A stretch of DNA of 64,000 nucleotides from Bacillus sp. B1-b2 (GCF_009183415.1 NZ_WEHU01000012.1:1-64000), one strand, 5' to 3'; numbered from the stretch's first letter, positions 46,351 through 56,117 are shown. The notes: generated by a model from the letters alone, not told the origin. Translations and numbers: made by a program.

Positions 46351-47373
46351 ATGAATGAAAATAGTAACATTCTTCTTACTTCATCAGAGATAGCGTCTAT
46401 TTGGACTTCCTACTTAAACAATAGTATGTCCATTCAAATACTAAGGTATTTTCAACATAATGTGGAGGATATAGCAATAAAGCAAATTATTGAGTTAGCG
46501 CTAGATATTTCTACTAATCACCTTGAAAAGTTAACAAACTTGTTTCAAAGTGAGAATATCCCTATTCCAAATGGATTTACAGAAAGTGATGTTAATATTC
46601 AAGCTGGACGGCTTTATACAGACCCCTTTATGCTTACCTATTTAAATCATATGTCTAAAGCCGGAATGCTTGGCTATAGTGGTTTTCTATCTATGACTGC
46701 TAGAAAAGATGTAAGAACTATTTTTAAGAAGGCACTTCATCATACAGTAGATTTGTTTGAGGACAGTTCCGAAGTATTACTTGAAAAGGGAATGTTCATT
46801 CGCTCTCCATATATTGATTATCCAAAGGAGACAGATTATGTTGATAGCAAAAGCTACTTGAGTGGATTAAACCCATTTTCAACTAAACGTCCACTCAATA
46901 CGGTAGAGTTAAGCCATTTACATATGAATATCCAAAACAATTTAATAGGGGCCAAGTTAAGTACTAGCTTTGGTCAATCTTCTCCAAGAAAAGAAGTCCA
47001 ACAATTAATGATACAAGGAAAAGATATCTCAGAGAAGCATACAAAAATATTTACTTCTACTTTAATTGATAATGATACACAATCACCAATATCAGCGGAT
47101 GTTTCTATTACTAATTCAACAGATCAGGTTTTTTCGGATAGATTAATTATCTTTCATCAAGGTTTTTTAACTGCAGCAGGTACAGGAAATTATGCAGCCG
47201 CTGCAGCTGCTAGTCAAAGAAGTGATCTAATAGTAAATTATGAACGCCTATCTTTAGAAATTGCACAATATGCAAAGGACATAGCTTATTTAATGATTAA
47301 AAACGAATGGCTTGAACAGCCACCTGGAACAATGGATAAAGATCGGTTAATAAAAGAGAAGAAACAATTATAA
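46351..47373 (+). CDS. DUF3231 family protein
   Basis: 340 residues in two similar halves (about 1-165 and 175-340), each a long-helix unit beginning near LTSSEIASIW / LNTVELSHLHM, as in the DUF3231 family of Bacillus, a ferritin-like helical fold. AAAGGAG precedes the ATG. DUF3231 proteins are found in spore-formers and some are spore-associated. Function is unknown. A terminator follows. Confidence 0.85.
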   Translation: MNENSNILLTSSEIASIWTSYLNNSMSIQILRYFQHNVEDIAIKQIIELALDISTNHLEKLTNLFQSENIPIPNGFTESDVNIQAGRLYTDPFMLTYLNHMSKAGMLGYSGFLSMTARKDVRTIFKKALHHTVDLFEDSSEVLLEKGMFIRSPYIDYPKETDYVDSKSYLSGLNPFSTKRPLNTVELSHLHMNIQNNLIGAKLSTSFGQSSPRKEVQQLMIQGKDISEKHTKIFTSTLIDNDTQSPISADVSITNSTDQVFSDRLIIFHQGFLTAAGTGNYAAAAAASQRSDLIVNYERLSLEIAQYAKDIAYLMIKNEWLEQPPGTMDKDRLIKEKKQL

Positions 47374-47432
47374 ATGGAGATAAAATAGACGGGTAAGTTG
47401 TTTCATGCTTGCTTGTTTTTGTTTGCGATAAG

Positions 47433-47475
47433 AGAACTCATGCTTTTCAACCAATAGAAGCATGAGTTTAGATAT
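47433..47475 (+). terminator. Hairpin after the DUF3231 gene
   Basis: AACTCATGCTT pairs with AAGCATGAGTT. Only a weak T tract follows. Confidence 0.65.
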
Positions 47476-47552
47476 TTATAAGGCTCTTTCTGAGCAATGG
47501 AAGATGACGTCATTCTAATAGGGACATCATTATTTTATAATTTTTGTAATTG

Positions 47553-47566
47553 TGAATGCGCTTCCA
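47553..47566 (+). promoter_or_regulatory. cre-like box before the fructose-type PTS cluster
   Basis: TGAATGCGCTTCCA keeps the TG...CG...CA frame of the CcpA site and lies 44 bases before the regulator start. Confidence 0.5.
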
Positions 47567-47609
47567 AGTTGATAAGATAATGTACATAGAGAGTATAGAA
47601 AAGAGGTGA

Positions 47610-49115
47610 ATGGCTTACGTGAGTGACTACATGCACGAACGTCATACAAGAATACTCGAAATATTAAGAAAGGAGAAACGATATGTAACGGCTAAAGAGT
47701 TAGCTAAGATGGTTTATGTTTCCCCGAAAACGATTTATCGAGATATGCAGCAAATATCGGAAATGCTTTTAACAAATTGTCGGTTAGTAAAAAGAGAAAA
47801 CCAAGGTTATTATCTAGAATCAAATAGTGAAACTGACACCCTCGAAACATATACATTTGATTGCACGGAAGAAAGACGTTTAAATTTAATGTTATTCCTG
47901 CTTTCCATTGCACCTTGTAAAACCTCTATTCAAAAGATTTCAGAAAGATATTTTGTTAGTCAAAGCTCCATTCTTCATGATTTTAATTATATTGATAAGA
48001 TTCTGAAAAACTATCACTTGAAGCTACAAAAAAATAGTGACGGTACTTATATTAAAGGTGATCAACTTTCTATTCATCGTCTCATGGCCATCATCATTGA
48101 ATGTTATTTAACCCAAATTGGTGATCCCTTTCGTCAATACGACATTCCAGAGCACTTCAAAGGAATACAAGTGAAAAATAATAAGCTATATGAAATAAAA
48201 AGAATATTACACGAGATTCAAATTAAGCATGATATGAGTTTAGATCAGCCTTATTATTTAACACTATTCTGTTCCCTTCTTTCTATGATAGAAAAACATG
48301 GAATGAAACATCGTCTTCTTATAAAAGATGTCATGATATATGAAGAGATGGATCAAAGTAGTCCCATCTTCAAAATAACAAAAGATATCGTCAGAAAAAT
48401 GGAAGTTTTATATAACATGAAGTTAATAGAAGAAGATATTCATACTCTTTACTATATTTTAAAGGCTTTTAAATTAAATTCACGTTTCTTGTTAAATGAA
48501 GATACAGAGGCGTATATGCGTAAGGATGTAACTAACTTGGCAAGAGCCTTGGTCACTAGAGTGACAGAAAACAGTGGATATCGTTTTGTAGAGGATAGTG
48601 AATTATTAGAACGCTTAACTTTGCATATGCATGCGATGGTTTACCGTATAAGCCATGAAATATATATTATAAATCCAATATTAAAATCGATTAAAGCTAA
48701 TTTTAGTTATATATTTGAGTTTATTAAAACAAGTGCACAAGAATTAAAAGAAGAAGGGCTGGTCAATAGAGATTTTACAGACGAAGAAATTGGCTATATA
48801 ACCCTTTATTTTCAAATATCATATGATGATAGATTTGCTAATCAAATACCAATTTTAATTGAGTGTACAAGTGGAATAGGATCTTCTCATCTTCTAAGTG
48901 AGAAAATCAGACGTAATTTCCCTAATATCCATATTAAGAAAATTATTGCTCAGCAGCGTATTAAAAAGTCTGATTATGAGGATGTTGAGTTAGTTATTTC
49001 AACTGTTAAAAGACACAGTATTATTGATAAACCTACTATTCTTGTGAGCCCCATTCTAAATCACGAGGATAAGTATAAAATTGATCAGTTTATTCGGGAG
49101 TACTATAATCAATAG
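47610..49115 (+). CDS. PRD-domain transcriptional regulator with EIIB domain
   Basis: 501 residues: DNA-binding helix-turn-helix (VTAKELAKMVYVSPKTIYRD), a second helical region, two PTS-regulation domains, and a C-terminal EIIB-like domain with phospho-Cys in LIECTSGIGSSHLL. Unlike full MtlR/LicR-type activators it ends there, without an EIIA domain. A stand-alone EIIA is encoded by the next gene. Start choice among ATG 47610, a GTG three codons on and an ATG seven codons on is uncertain. It likely activates the adjacent PTS genes. Confidence 0.88.
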   Translation: MAYVSDYMHERHTRILEILRKEKRYVTAKELAKMVYVSPKTIYRDMQQISEMLLTNCRLVKRENQGYYLESNSETDTLETYTFDCTEERRLNLMLFLLSIAPCKTSIQKISERYFVSQSSILHDFNYIDKILKNYHLKLQKNSDGTYIKGDQLSIHRLMAIIIECYLTQIGDPFRQYDIPEHFKGIQVKNNKLYEIKRILHEIQIKHDMSLDQPYYLTLFCSLLSMIEKHGMKHRLLIKDVMIYEEMDQSSPIFKITKDIVRKMEVLYNMKLIEEDIHTLYYILKAFKLNSRFLLNEDTEAYMRKDVTNLARALVTRVTENSGYRFVEDSELLERLTLHMHAMVYRISHEIYIINPILKSIKANFSYIFEFIKTSAQELKEEGLVNRDFTDEEIGYITLYFQISYDDRFANQIPILIECTSGIGSSHLLSEKIRRNFPNIHIKKIIAQQRIKKSDYEDVELVISTVKRHSIIDKPTILVSPILNHEDKYKIDQFIREYYNQ

Positions 49116-49162
49116 TTTTTATTCAATACAATACAAATTAATAACAATAAGGAGTTAAGGTG

Positions 49163-49639
49163 ATGGAGATAAGCATGGAAAATTTAGATTTTAGTAAGGT
49201 TATTTCAAAAGAATTGATTGAATTAAACTTACAGGCAACAACTAAAACAGAAGTAATTGAAGAATTAACAAAAATACTTTTTGTAAACGGTTGCATTTCT
49301 GACGAAGAAGGTTTTATACGGGATGTTATGTTTCGTGAAAATGAAGGAGTAACTGGGCTAGAAAAGGGGATTGCCATACCTCATGGAAAATCGGAGTATG
49401 TGTTAAAAACTTCCATAGTGATAGGTAGGACAAATACCAAGGTAGAATGGGAATCGTTAGATGGAGAACCAATAAATCTTATTATCTTATTTGCAGTAAA
49501 AGACTCTGACAAAACAACTACCCATATTAAGCTACTTCAGAAAGTAGCGATTCTTCTTGCTGATGAAGAAATCATGGAAAAATTTCAGACACTCCAAACA
49601 AAAGAAGCATTTTTAGAAGTACTTTCTATAAATGGTTAA
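49163..49639 (+). CDS. PTS EIIA component, fructose type
   Basis: 158 residues with the phospho-accepting His74 in GIAIPHGKSEYV and the fructose/mannitol-type EIIA fold. I chose the ATG eight bases after AAGGAG; a GTG one codon upstream is possible. It feeds phosphate to the EIIB encoded next and perhaps to the regulator upstream. Confidence 0.92.
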   Translation: MEISMENLDFSKVISKELIELNLQATTKTEVIEELTKILFVNGCISDEEGFIRDVMFRENEGVTGLEKGIAIPHGKSEYVLKTSIVIGRTNTKVEWESLDGEPINLIILFAVKDSDKTTTHIKLLQKVAILLADEEIMEKFQTLQTKEAFLEVLSING

Positions 49640-49693
49640 AAAATACTATCTAAATCTACTGAAGGCTTATCAAATGAAACGGGGGATTAGAAT

Positions 49694-50008
49694 ATGAATA
49701 TTGTAGGAATCTCAGCTTGTACATCAGGAATTGCTCATACGTATATTGCCAGAGAAAAATTAATCAAGGCTGGTCAGGAATTAGGTCATAAAGTTCGAAT
49801 TGAAACACAAGGTACTATTGGAATTGAAAATGAACTAACAAAGGAAGAAATTAAAGAAGCAGATTTAGTCATTATTGCTGCTGATATTAAAATAAGTGGT
49901 AAAGAACGCTTTAAAGGGAAGAAGATTGTCGAGATTCCAACTCATATTGCCATTAAAGCACCGAAGCAACTGTATCAAAAGATTGAAGCTGAATTAAAAA
50001 AACAGTGA
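49694..50008 (+). CDS. PTS EIIB component, fructose type
   Basis: 104 residues with phospho-Cys9 in GISACTSGIAHTYIA, a signature of fructose-type EIIB domains. A separate small gene, with EIIC 13 bases downstream. It passes the phosphate to the incoming sugar. Confidence 0.94.
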   Translation: MNIVGISACTSGIAHTYIAREKLIKAGQELGHKVRIETQGTIGIENELTKEEIKEADLVIIAADIKISGKERFKGKKIVEIPTHIAIKAPKQLYQKIEAELKKQ

Positions 50009-50021
50009 GGAGGTCTTATAC

Positions 50022-51110
50022 ATGTTAAAAAAACTTCAGATAAAAAGACATGCATTAACTGCCATTAGTTTTATGTTACCGCTTGTAGTAGCTTCTGGTT
50101 TATTAATCGCAATTGGAAATCTAACTGGTGGTACTGTTATCGAAAATTATAAAGAATCCTTTGATATTCCATCAGCTCTTGTCTCATTGGGAGTCCTTGG
50201 AATGGGATTACTAGCTCCTGTCATCTCTGCGGCGATCGCTTATTCTATAGCAGATCGCCCTGGTATCGCACCAGGATTATTAATGGGCTTAATTGCGAAT
50301 GCAATAGGTGCTGGATTTTTAGGCGGTATGTTAGGTGGATTCATAGTTGGTTATTTTGTCTTATTCTTAAGAAAAAATTTAAAAGTACCAAAGTGGGCAG
50401 AAGGATTAATGCCAATGATGATTATTCCTTTAATCTCGAGTTTAGTTATTGGATTACTTATGTTTTTCGTGCTAGGAGTACCGATAGTTTGGGCTACAGA
50501 TGGATTAACTTCTTTCTTAACAAGTATGCAGGGTTCCATGCGATTTGTTTTTGGAGCAATTTTAGGTGGGATGGCAGCCTTTGACTTTGGGGGACCTGTA
50601 AACAAGGTGGCATCCCTTTTTGCAGATGGACTTTTATTAGAAGGAATTTATGAACCAGAGGCTGTAAAAATATTGGCATCCATGGTTCCTCCCTTTGGTG
50701 TCGCAATCTCTTGGGGGCTTTCTAAGCTATTCCGAAAGAAAAGATATACAAAATCAGAAGAGGATAATATTAAAATTGCATTACCAATGGGTGTTTGTAT
50801 GATTACGGAAGGTGTTATTCCCATTGCAGCTGTAGACATTGTGAGAGTAGTAACGTCTTGTACATTAGGTGCTGCTATAGGTGGAGGATTTTCGATGATG
50901 TGGGGAGTAGGTTCACCTGTTCCTTCTGGTGGAATGTTTATTGTCCCAGCAATGACAAACCCATTATTATTCTGTGTTGCTTTATTGATTGGCTCTTTGA
51001 TTACAGGTCTGATGTTGTTTTTATGGAAAAAGGAGCCAGCTGCTGAAATAGATCAGTCTTCAATGGAAGAAGAGGAAGTAGATTTATCAGATGTTAAGAT
51101 TTCCTTTTGA
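50022..51110 (+). CDS. PTS EIIC component, fructose type
   Basis: 362 residues, about nine membrane segments, with the fructose-type EIIC motifs DRPGIAPGLLMG, FDFGGPVNKVA and MITEGVIPIAA. It ends in an acidic tail. Domains A, B and C on separate genes suggest an uncommon sugar rather than the housekeeping fructose system, which is usually fused. The two aldolases downstream cleave the phosphorylated product. Confidence 0.93.
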   Translation: MLKKLQIKRHALTAISFMLPLVVASGLLIAIGNLTGGTVIENYKESFDIPSALVSLGVLGMGLLAPVISAAIAYSIADRPGIAPGLLMGLIANAIGAGFLGGMLGGFIVGYFVLFLRKNLKVPKWAEGLMPMMIIPLISSLVIGLLMFFVLGVPIVWATDGLTSFLTSMQGSMRFVFGAILGGMAAFDFGGPVNKVASLFADGLLLEGIYEPEAVKILASMVPPFGVAISWGLSKLFRKKRYTKSEEDNIKIALPMGVCMITEGVIPIAAVDIVRVVTSCTLGAAIGGGFSMMWGVGSPVPSGGMFIVPAMTNPLLFCVALLIGSLITGLMLFLWKKEPAAEIDQSSMEEEEVDLSDVKISF

Positions 51111-51166
51111 TAGGGAGATGGCTTGGAGTAGAGATAAACATACAGCAATAAAAGGAGGGTCTAATA

Positions 51167-52018
51167 ATGTATGTTTCTATGAAGGGAATGCTGGAGCGCG
51201 CTAATAAAGGTAAATATGCCATTATGGCCATAAATTGCTTTAACTTGGAAACAGCTAAAGCGGTTATTGCAGCAGCTCAGGAATTAAGGTCACCTATTAT
51301 CATTGATTTACTACAGGATCATTTAATACAGCATTTAGGAAGTGAATTATTAACACAGCCTATTATTAGAATGGCAAATGCAGCAAGTGTAGAAGTTGCC
51401 GTGAATTTAGACCATGGAAAAGATGTTGGGTTTGTTAAGCGCTGTTTACGAGATGGATTTTCTAGTGTAATGATGGATGCTTCTGCTTACCCAATAGAAG
51501 AAAATATCGCGATTACCAAGAAGATGGTTGAATTTGCACAAGTTTTTGATGCTAGTGTGGAAGGCGAAATAGGAAGTATTGGTTCTATTTCTTCTAACCA
51601 TATGACAGAAGATGAGATGTATACAAATCCAGACTTAGCTATTCGATACGCAAAGGAGTCAGGTATTGATGCATTAGCAATCTCCTATGGATCTAGCCAC
51701 GGTAATTATCCAGATGGGTATGTACCACCTTTTCGTTTCGATATTTTAGAAAAAATAAAAAAGGAAACAGGTATGCCTATAGTTTTACATGGAGGATCAG
51801 GATCCGGGGAAGAAAATATTAAGAAATCCGTTGAACTAGGTATTAATAAAATAAATGTTGGTTCTGATTTTATGAAAGCGCAAGCAAATAGTGTAAGAGA
51901 AAACTTAAATAATAATCAACTTGACTACTTTGACATCATTCATCGAAGTATGGAAGCTGGTAAAGAAATAGTAAAGTATTATATTCGTTTAGCTGGATCA
52001 GAAGGTAAATCCTTATAA
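51167..52018 (+). CDS. Class II ketose-bisphosphate aldolase-like (first of tandem pair)
   Basis: 283 residues with the class II aldolase pattern: NLDHGKD, SVMMDASAYP, VEGEIGSIG, SSHGNYP and LHGGSGSG, including the catalytic Asp and zinc histidines. GGAGG precedes the ATG. It departs from typical fructose-bisphosphate aldolases in the opening (AIMAINCFNLETAK). Probably cleaves a ketose phosphate made from the PTS sugar. Confidence 0.87.
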   Translation: MYVSMKGMLERANKGKYAIMAINCFNLETAKAVIAAAQELRSPIIIDLLQDHLIQHLGSELLTQPIIRMANAASVEVAVNLDHGKDVGFVKRCLRDGFSSVMMDASAYPIEENIAITKKMVEFAQVFDASVEGEIGSIGSISSNHMTEDEMYTNPDLAIRYAKESGIDALAISYGSSHGNYPDGYVPPFRFDILEKIKKETGMPIVLHGGSGSGEENIKKSVELGINKINVGSDFMKAQANSVRENLNNNQLDYFDIIHRSMEAGKEIVKYYIRLAGSEGKSL

Positions 52019-52042
52019 TAATAGATGAAAAGAGGAGATTTT

Positions 52043-52942
52043 ATGTTATTAAATATGAAGCAATTATTAGAAGTAGCGAAAGAGCATCAATTTGCTGTGG
52101 GAGCCTTTAATGTAGCAGATAGTAATTTTCTAAGAGTAGTAGTGGAAGAAGCAGAAAATAATAACTCACCTGCCATTATTGCTGTTCATCCAACAGAATT
52201 AGAATTTGTGAAAGATGATTTCTTTTCCTATGTACTAACAAGAATAAAAAATAGCCATGTACCATTTGTATTACATTTGGATCATGGTGGAAGTTTAGCA
52301 GATATTATGCGTGCTATTCATGTTGGGTTTAGCTCTGTAATGATTGATGGATCTCTCCTTTCATTAGAAGAAAATATTAAACTAACAAAACAGATTGTTG
52401 AAATAAGTCATCCGTTAGGTGTCTCTGTTGAAGGAGAATTAGGAACGATTGGAAATACAGGAACATCAGTCGAAGGCGGGGTATCAGAAGTAATCTATAC
52501 AAGACCAGAGGATGCAAGTGAATTTGTAGAAAAAACAGGTGTTGATACATTGGCTGTTGCTATTGGAACCTGTCATGGCATTTATCCAAAAGATATGAAG
52601 CCAGAGTTAAGAATGGATATTCTCAAAGACATTAAGTCTAGAGTCGATATCCCATTAGTCCTACATGGTGGATCTGCTAATCCAGACGAGGAAATTGCAG
52701 AAGCAGTACAAATCGGTATCCAAAAAGTAAATATTTCATCCGATTATAAACATGCATTTTACAAAAAGTGCCGAGAAATTTTAGCAGAAACTGAATTATG
52801 GGATCCAAATGCTATCTACCCTGCCTGTATTGATGCAGCAAAAGAAGTGGTGAAATATAAAATGAAATTATTCCAATCAGTTGGAAAAGCAGCTGTCTAT
52901 CAGAGTGAGAATGTATTAGCATGGAGAGAGGATAAATTGTAA
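52043..52942 (+). CDS. Class II ketose-bisphosphate aldolase (second of tandem pair)
   Basis: 299 residues: AVGAFNVADSNF, HLDHGGS, VMIDGSLLS, VEGELGTIGNTG, IGTCHGIYP, LHGGSANP and NISSDY cover the family signatures. GAGGAG precedes the chosen ATG; six upstream in-frame codons include that site. Adjacent to a second aldolase of the same family, suggesting different substrates or a hetero-oligomer. Confidence 0.9.
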   Translation: MLLNMKQLLEVAKEHQFAVGAFNVADSNFLRVVVEEAENNNSPAIIAVHPTELEFVKDDFFSYVLTRIKNSHVPFVLHLDHGGSLADIMRAIHVGFSSVMIDGSLLSLEENIKLTKQIVEISHPLGVSVEGELGTIGNTGTSVEGGVSEVIYTRPEDASEFVEKTGVDTLAVAIGTCHGIYPKDMKPELRMDILKDIKSRVDIPLVLHGGSANPDEEIAEAVQIGIQKVNISSDYKHAFYKKCREILAETELWDPNAIYPACIDAAKEVVKYKMKLFQSVGKAAVYQSENVLAWREDKL

Positions 52943-52973
52943 ACGTGAAAGCATTATTTATAGAAAAAGAGAG

Positions 52974-52997
52974 AACCCTAGGCTAATGCCTAGGGTT
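52974..52997. terminator. Hairpin after the aldolase pair
   Basis: AACCCTAGG pairs perfectly with CCTAGGGTT around CTAATG. The T tract is weak. Confidence 0.6.
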
Positions 52998-53084
52998 TCA
53001 AAAGGCTTATAGCGAGGTAGTAAAAAAACCTCCCTATGGTGCAAAGTAATTTTTTGTTCGCTATATTCACAATTTATAAAAATA

Positions 53085-53275
53085 GGCGGAGAATTTCCGG
53101 TTAAATACAAAAAAGTGCTCAATTTGTAGGAAATAAGGGAATAAATTCCGGTTAAGTACAAAAAATCATCCGATTTCCTATGTTTTTAGAAAATAGCCGG
53201 AATATCTCCGGTTAATGGAACTACTTTTCCACATAGGGAACGAAATAGCCGGAATTCCTCCGCTTATTTAACTTT
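53085..53275. repeat. Array of CGGA-N5-TCCG-type repeat units
   Basis: Four units spaced 51-60 bp with cores GGCGGAGAATTTCCGG, GGGAATAAATTCCGG, CCGGAATATCTCCGG and CCGGAATTCCTCCGC, each followed by TTA-rich sequence. Same family as 23290-23432. Short inverted-repeat cores suggest a foldable repeat. Confidence 0.75.
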
Positions 53276-53424
53276 TTGGAATCTACTGGACTCAAGATGT
53301 AAGCTGGAATACGGTAATAGAAGAAGATAAACATTATAGCTGTATGGAATGTATGGATTCATTTACAGGGGAAGAAGGAAAGCTAGAAAAACGCATAAAC
53401 AGTTGGCATTTGGGATCTGACTAG
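53272..53424 (+). pseudogene. Gene remnant, C-terminal fragment
   Basis: Open frame of about 50 codons with protein-like composition (IYWTQDVSWNTVIEEDK ... CMECMDSF ... RINSWHLGSD) that begins right after a repeat unit, with a stop just upstream, no start codon and no ribosome site. Probably the tail of a gene cut by repeat insertion. Family not recognised. Confidence 0.4.
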
Positions 53425-53587
53425 TAGAAGCTGTACCTTCAGTAGCTCTTTAGGATTTAATCAAGTAACAAAGAAAGACTTTTAGTCGCAGAGCAAACCA
53501 CTCATCCCCACAGGTGGTACTTATTTTACAAGTATTCTATAAAAATATCATGATTTAGATTGGAGAGGGCATATCAGCCAATGATAC

Positions 53588-53635
53588 ACCCGAACTATTA
53601 GGCAATAAGGCTAATAGTTCGGGTTTTTTGTTTTG
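53588..53635 (+). terminator. Strong terminator with no intact upstream gene
   Basis: ACCCGAACTATTAG pairs with CTAATAGTTCGGGT and runs into TTTTTGTTTTG. The only upstream coding sequence is the remnant at 53272-53424, so it may be that gene's old terminator. Confidence 0.85.
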
Positions 53636-53850
53636 TTTTTCTTACTATTTCAAAAATCTTCTGGAATGATTCCTTCAGGTTAGTTGTAGGCAAGGGCACA
53701 CAGTGGCCCCTAGAAAATTTATTTCCTACATTAGAATAAGATTCTTCAAATATTTAAAAATGAAGTTAGATTTATACCATTAATATTATTACAAAGTCTG
53801 GCATAATAAACTAATATGTTAATGAAAATATGATAAACCTACATAAGTAT

Positions 53851-53864
53851 TTTAAGCGTTTACA
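53851..53864 (+). promoter_or_regulatory. cre-like box before the ascorbate-type PTS operon
   Basis: TTTAAGCGTTTACA matches the CcpA consensus TGAAAGCGTTTACA at 12 of 14 positions, 87 bases before the regulator start. Confidence 0.5.
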
Positions 53865-53950
53865 TTTTTGCAAAGTAAACTTGCAAAAACATATACTAAA
53901 CTTCTATCAATTAGGAAACTATAATGAAATTATGAAAGGGGTTACTCTTC

Positions 53951-56050
53951 ATGAAGGAAAGAACAAAGCTAGTTTTAAAAAGGTTTCTAACGGCAAATAC
54001 CTATTTAACATTTCAAGATTTAAGTGAAGAATTTCATATTAGTGAGCGTACTTTACGAAATGAATTAGGCTTGATAAATGATTACCTTTCCAATAATAGC
54101 TACCCTCTTGTTTCTACTAAGAGAGGAATTGGAATGAAACTACCGATACCTATTCATGATGGAGAGCATTTATTAGCCCAGCTTAATGGTGAGAAAGAGC
54201 GAGATTATTTCCTACCTGAAGAACGTTTTCTAGCATTAATATTAAATATCGCAGAGTCTTCCAAGGTCACATTGTTATACGAAATGGAAGAAGTATTACA
54301 AGTTTCTAAAAGTACGTTAGACGATGATATGAGAAAACTGCGCCAATATCTAGATAAATACGCAGTGAATGTGGTCAGCCTTACCAAACAAGGAATTGTC
54401 TTTCAAGGAGAGGAAAGATCCATTCGTTCTATGTTATTTGATGTGATCAACTCTATGACAGTTATGGAGAATCTAATGTCGGGAAAAGATCAAATTAGTG
54501 AATTGTCCTACTCTGAACGGATGGTGGTCAACTATCTAGGAGAAGAAACAATTAGGAGACTTCATGAGCTTTATGAGGAGCATTTGAAAAATTTCAGACC
54601 GGATATGAATGATGTTTATCGAAATCAACTTACTCTACTGTTAGCTGTTTGGGTTAAAAGAGTAAGAGATGGAAACACAGTGAGTGAAGTGGCAAAGATA
54701 AGAAGAGAGCTGAATGAAGGAGAAGTACGACATTATATAGATGAAGTTTGTAAGGCAATTGATCTATATCCCTCCTTAAATGAAATTAAATACATCACGT
54801 TCACTGTAGAAGCATTTCATTCTAAGGATATGAACAATTCCTTAGATTGGGTTTCAGCACAATTATTAACCATTCAGCTAATAGCCCATGTAGAGAAAAA
54901 AACGGGAATTCCTTTTTCGTTAGAGGAAGAGGATTTATATGAAGGCTTGTATAGACACATTATTGGCTTATTAAGTCGAGCAAAGCATCAGGTAAAAGCA
55001 TTTAATCCTCTGAAAAATACAATAAGAGATTCCTATCCTGCTATATATCAGGCAGTAGCTAGCTTTAGTAGACATATAGAGGAGTATACCAAAAAGACAC
55101 TCTCTAATGATGAAGTTGCCTTTTTAACGATTTACTTTTCAACTTCTACTAGTCGAATGAAGCAAGATGAACAATATGTTTACCAAGCAGTGGTTGTATG
55201 TAATCACGGTATTTCAACTGGAAGGTTGCTTGCTGCAAATCTAAAGGAGCAATTCAATATAGAAATAGTGGCTGTTTTAAGCTCATATGAATTAAATTTT
55301 ATAGGAAAATTAGATGTGGATTTAATATTCACAACCATTCCTATTGAACAACAAAGGAAACCAATGCTTTTACTAAATCCAATTCTTAGAGATAGTGATA
55401 AAAAAGAAAATAAAGCTTTCCTAAAAGAAAATGAGACTAAGCGCAGAATAGTGTCATCTGAATTAGATGCAACGAAGCTATTGCAAGATATATTAAGCCT
55501 AATGGGAACTAGTAATGGCAAAGTGACAAAGGAAAGCTACTTAAGTTTAGTAAATACATTTAAAGAACACCGCTTGAAAATTAATACAAGGGAGATACAG
55601 CCAATGTTACAGGATGTCCTAAAGGATACAAATATCTTACTTCATCAACACTGTAAAGATTGGAAGGAGGTGATTCGAAGAGTCGCGTCACCGTTAGTCT
55701 CTGAAGGTTCCATAGGGGAGAATTATGTTCAGGCAATGATTAAGTCTGTAGAAGAATATGGACCATATATCGTAATAGGAAAGAACTTAGCTTTAGCACA
55801 TGCAAGACCAGAAGATGGGGTTCATAAGTTAGGAGTCAGTGTAATGACCTTAAAAGAGCCTGTACATTTTGGTAATGAAGAAAATGATCCTGTTAAAATC
55901 GTATTTTGCTTAGCAGCAGTAGATTCTTACTCACACTTAAATATTATGAGAAGCTTAGTAGAGTTAATCAATGATGGAGATAAAGTGAATAAATTATTGA
56001 GACTAGAAGATTTGAAAGCGTTTAAAAAAGAACTATTGAATATCGAATGA
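53951..56050 (+). CDS. PRD-domain activator with EIIB and EIIA domains (UlaR/MtlR type)
   Basis: 699 residues: N-terminal helix-turn-helix (LSEEFHISERTLRNELGL), a second helix-turn-helix (LQVSKSTLDDDMRKL), two PRD domains, an EIIB-like domain with Cys in VVCNHGISTGRLLA (about residue 417) and a C-terminal EIIA domain with His in LALAHARPEDG. GGGG lies nine bases before the ATG. The operon encodes EIIB and EIIC but no separate EIIA, so this domain may feed the transporter as well as sense it. Confidence 0.9.
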   Translation: MKERTKLVLKRFLTANTYLTFQDLSEEFHISERTLRNELGLINDYLSNNSYPLVSTKRGIGMKLPIPIHDGEHLLAQLNGEKERDYFLPEERFLALILNIAESSKVTLLYEMEEVLQVSKSTLDDDMRKLRQYLDKYAVNVVSLTKQGIVFQGEERSIRSMLFDVINSMTVMENLMSGKDQISELSYSERMVVNYLGEETIRRLHELYEEHLKNFRPDMNDVYRNQLTLLLAVWVKRVRDGNTVSEVAKIRRELNEGEVRHYIDEVCKAIDLYPSLNEIKYITFTVEAFHSKDMNNSLDWVSAQLLTIQLIAHVEKKTGIPFSLEEEDLYEGLYRHIIGLLSRAKHQVKAFNPLKNTIRDSYPAIYQAVASFSRHIEEYTKKTLSNDEVAFLTIYFSTSTSRMKQDEQYVYQAVVVCNHGISTGRLLAANLKEQFNIEIVAVLSSYELNFIGKLDVDLIFTTIPIEQQRKPMLLLNPILRDSDKKENKAFLKENETKRRIVSSELDATKLLQDILSLMGTSNGKVTKESYLSLVNTFKEHRLKINTREIQPMLQDVLKDTNILLHQHCKDWKEVIRRVASPLVSEGSIGENYVQAMIKSVEEYGPYIVIGKNLALAHARPEDGVHKLGVSVMTLKEPVHFGNEENDPVKIVFCLAAVDSYSHLNIMRSLVELINDGDKVNKLLRLEDLKAFKKELLNIE

Positions 56051-56117
56051 AATTAAACTTTTAATAAATTGATAGATGGTATAAAAATTAAATACTAATT
56101 AAAGGGGAGTGCAATAA

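Larger units (their letters stand above)
53425..53950. other. Gene-free spacer before the second PRD regulator
   Basis: Apart from a terminator and a cre-like box listed separately, I see no gene here. Confidence 0.5.
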
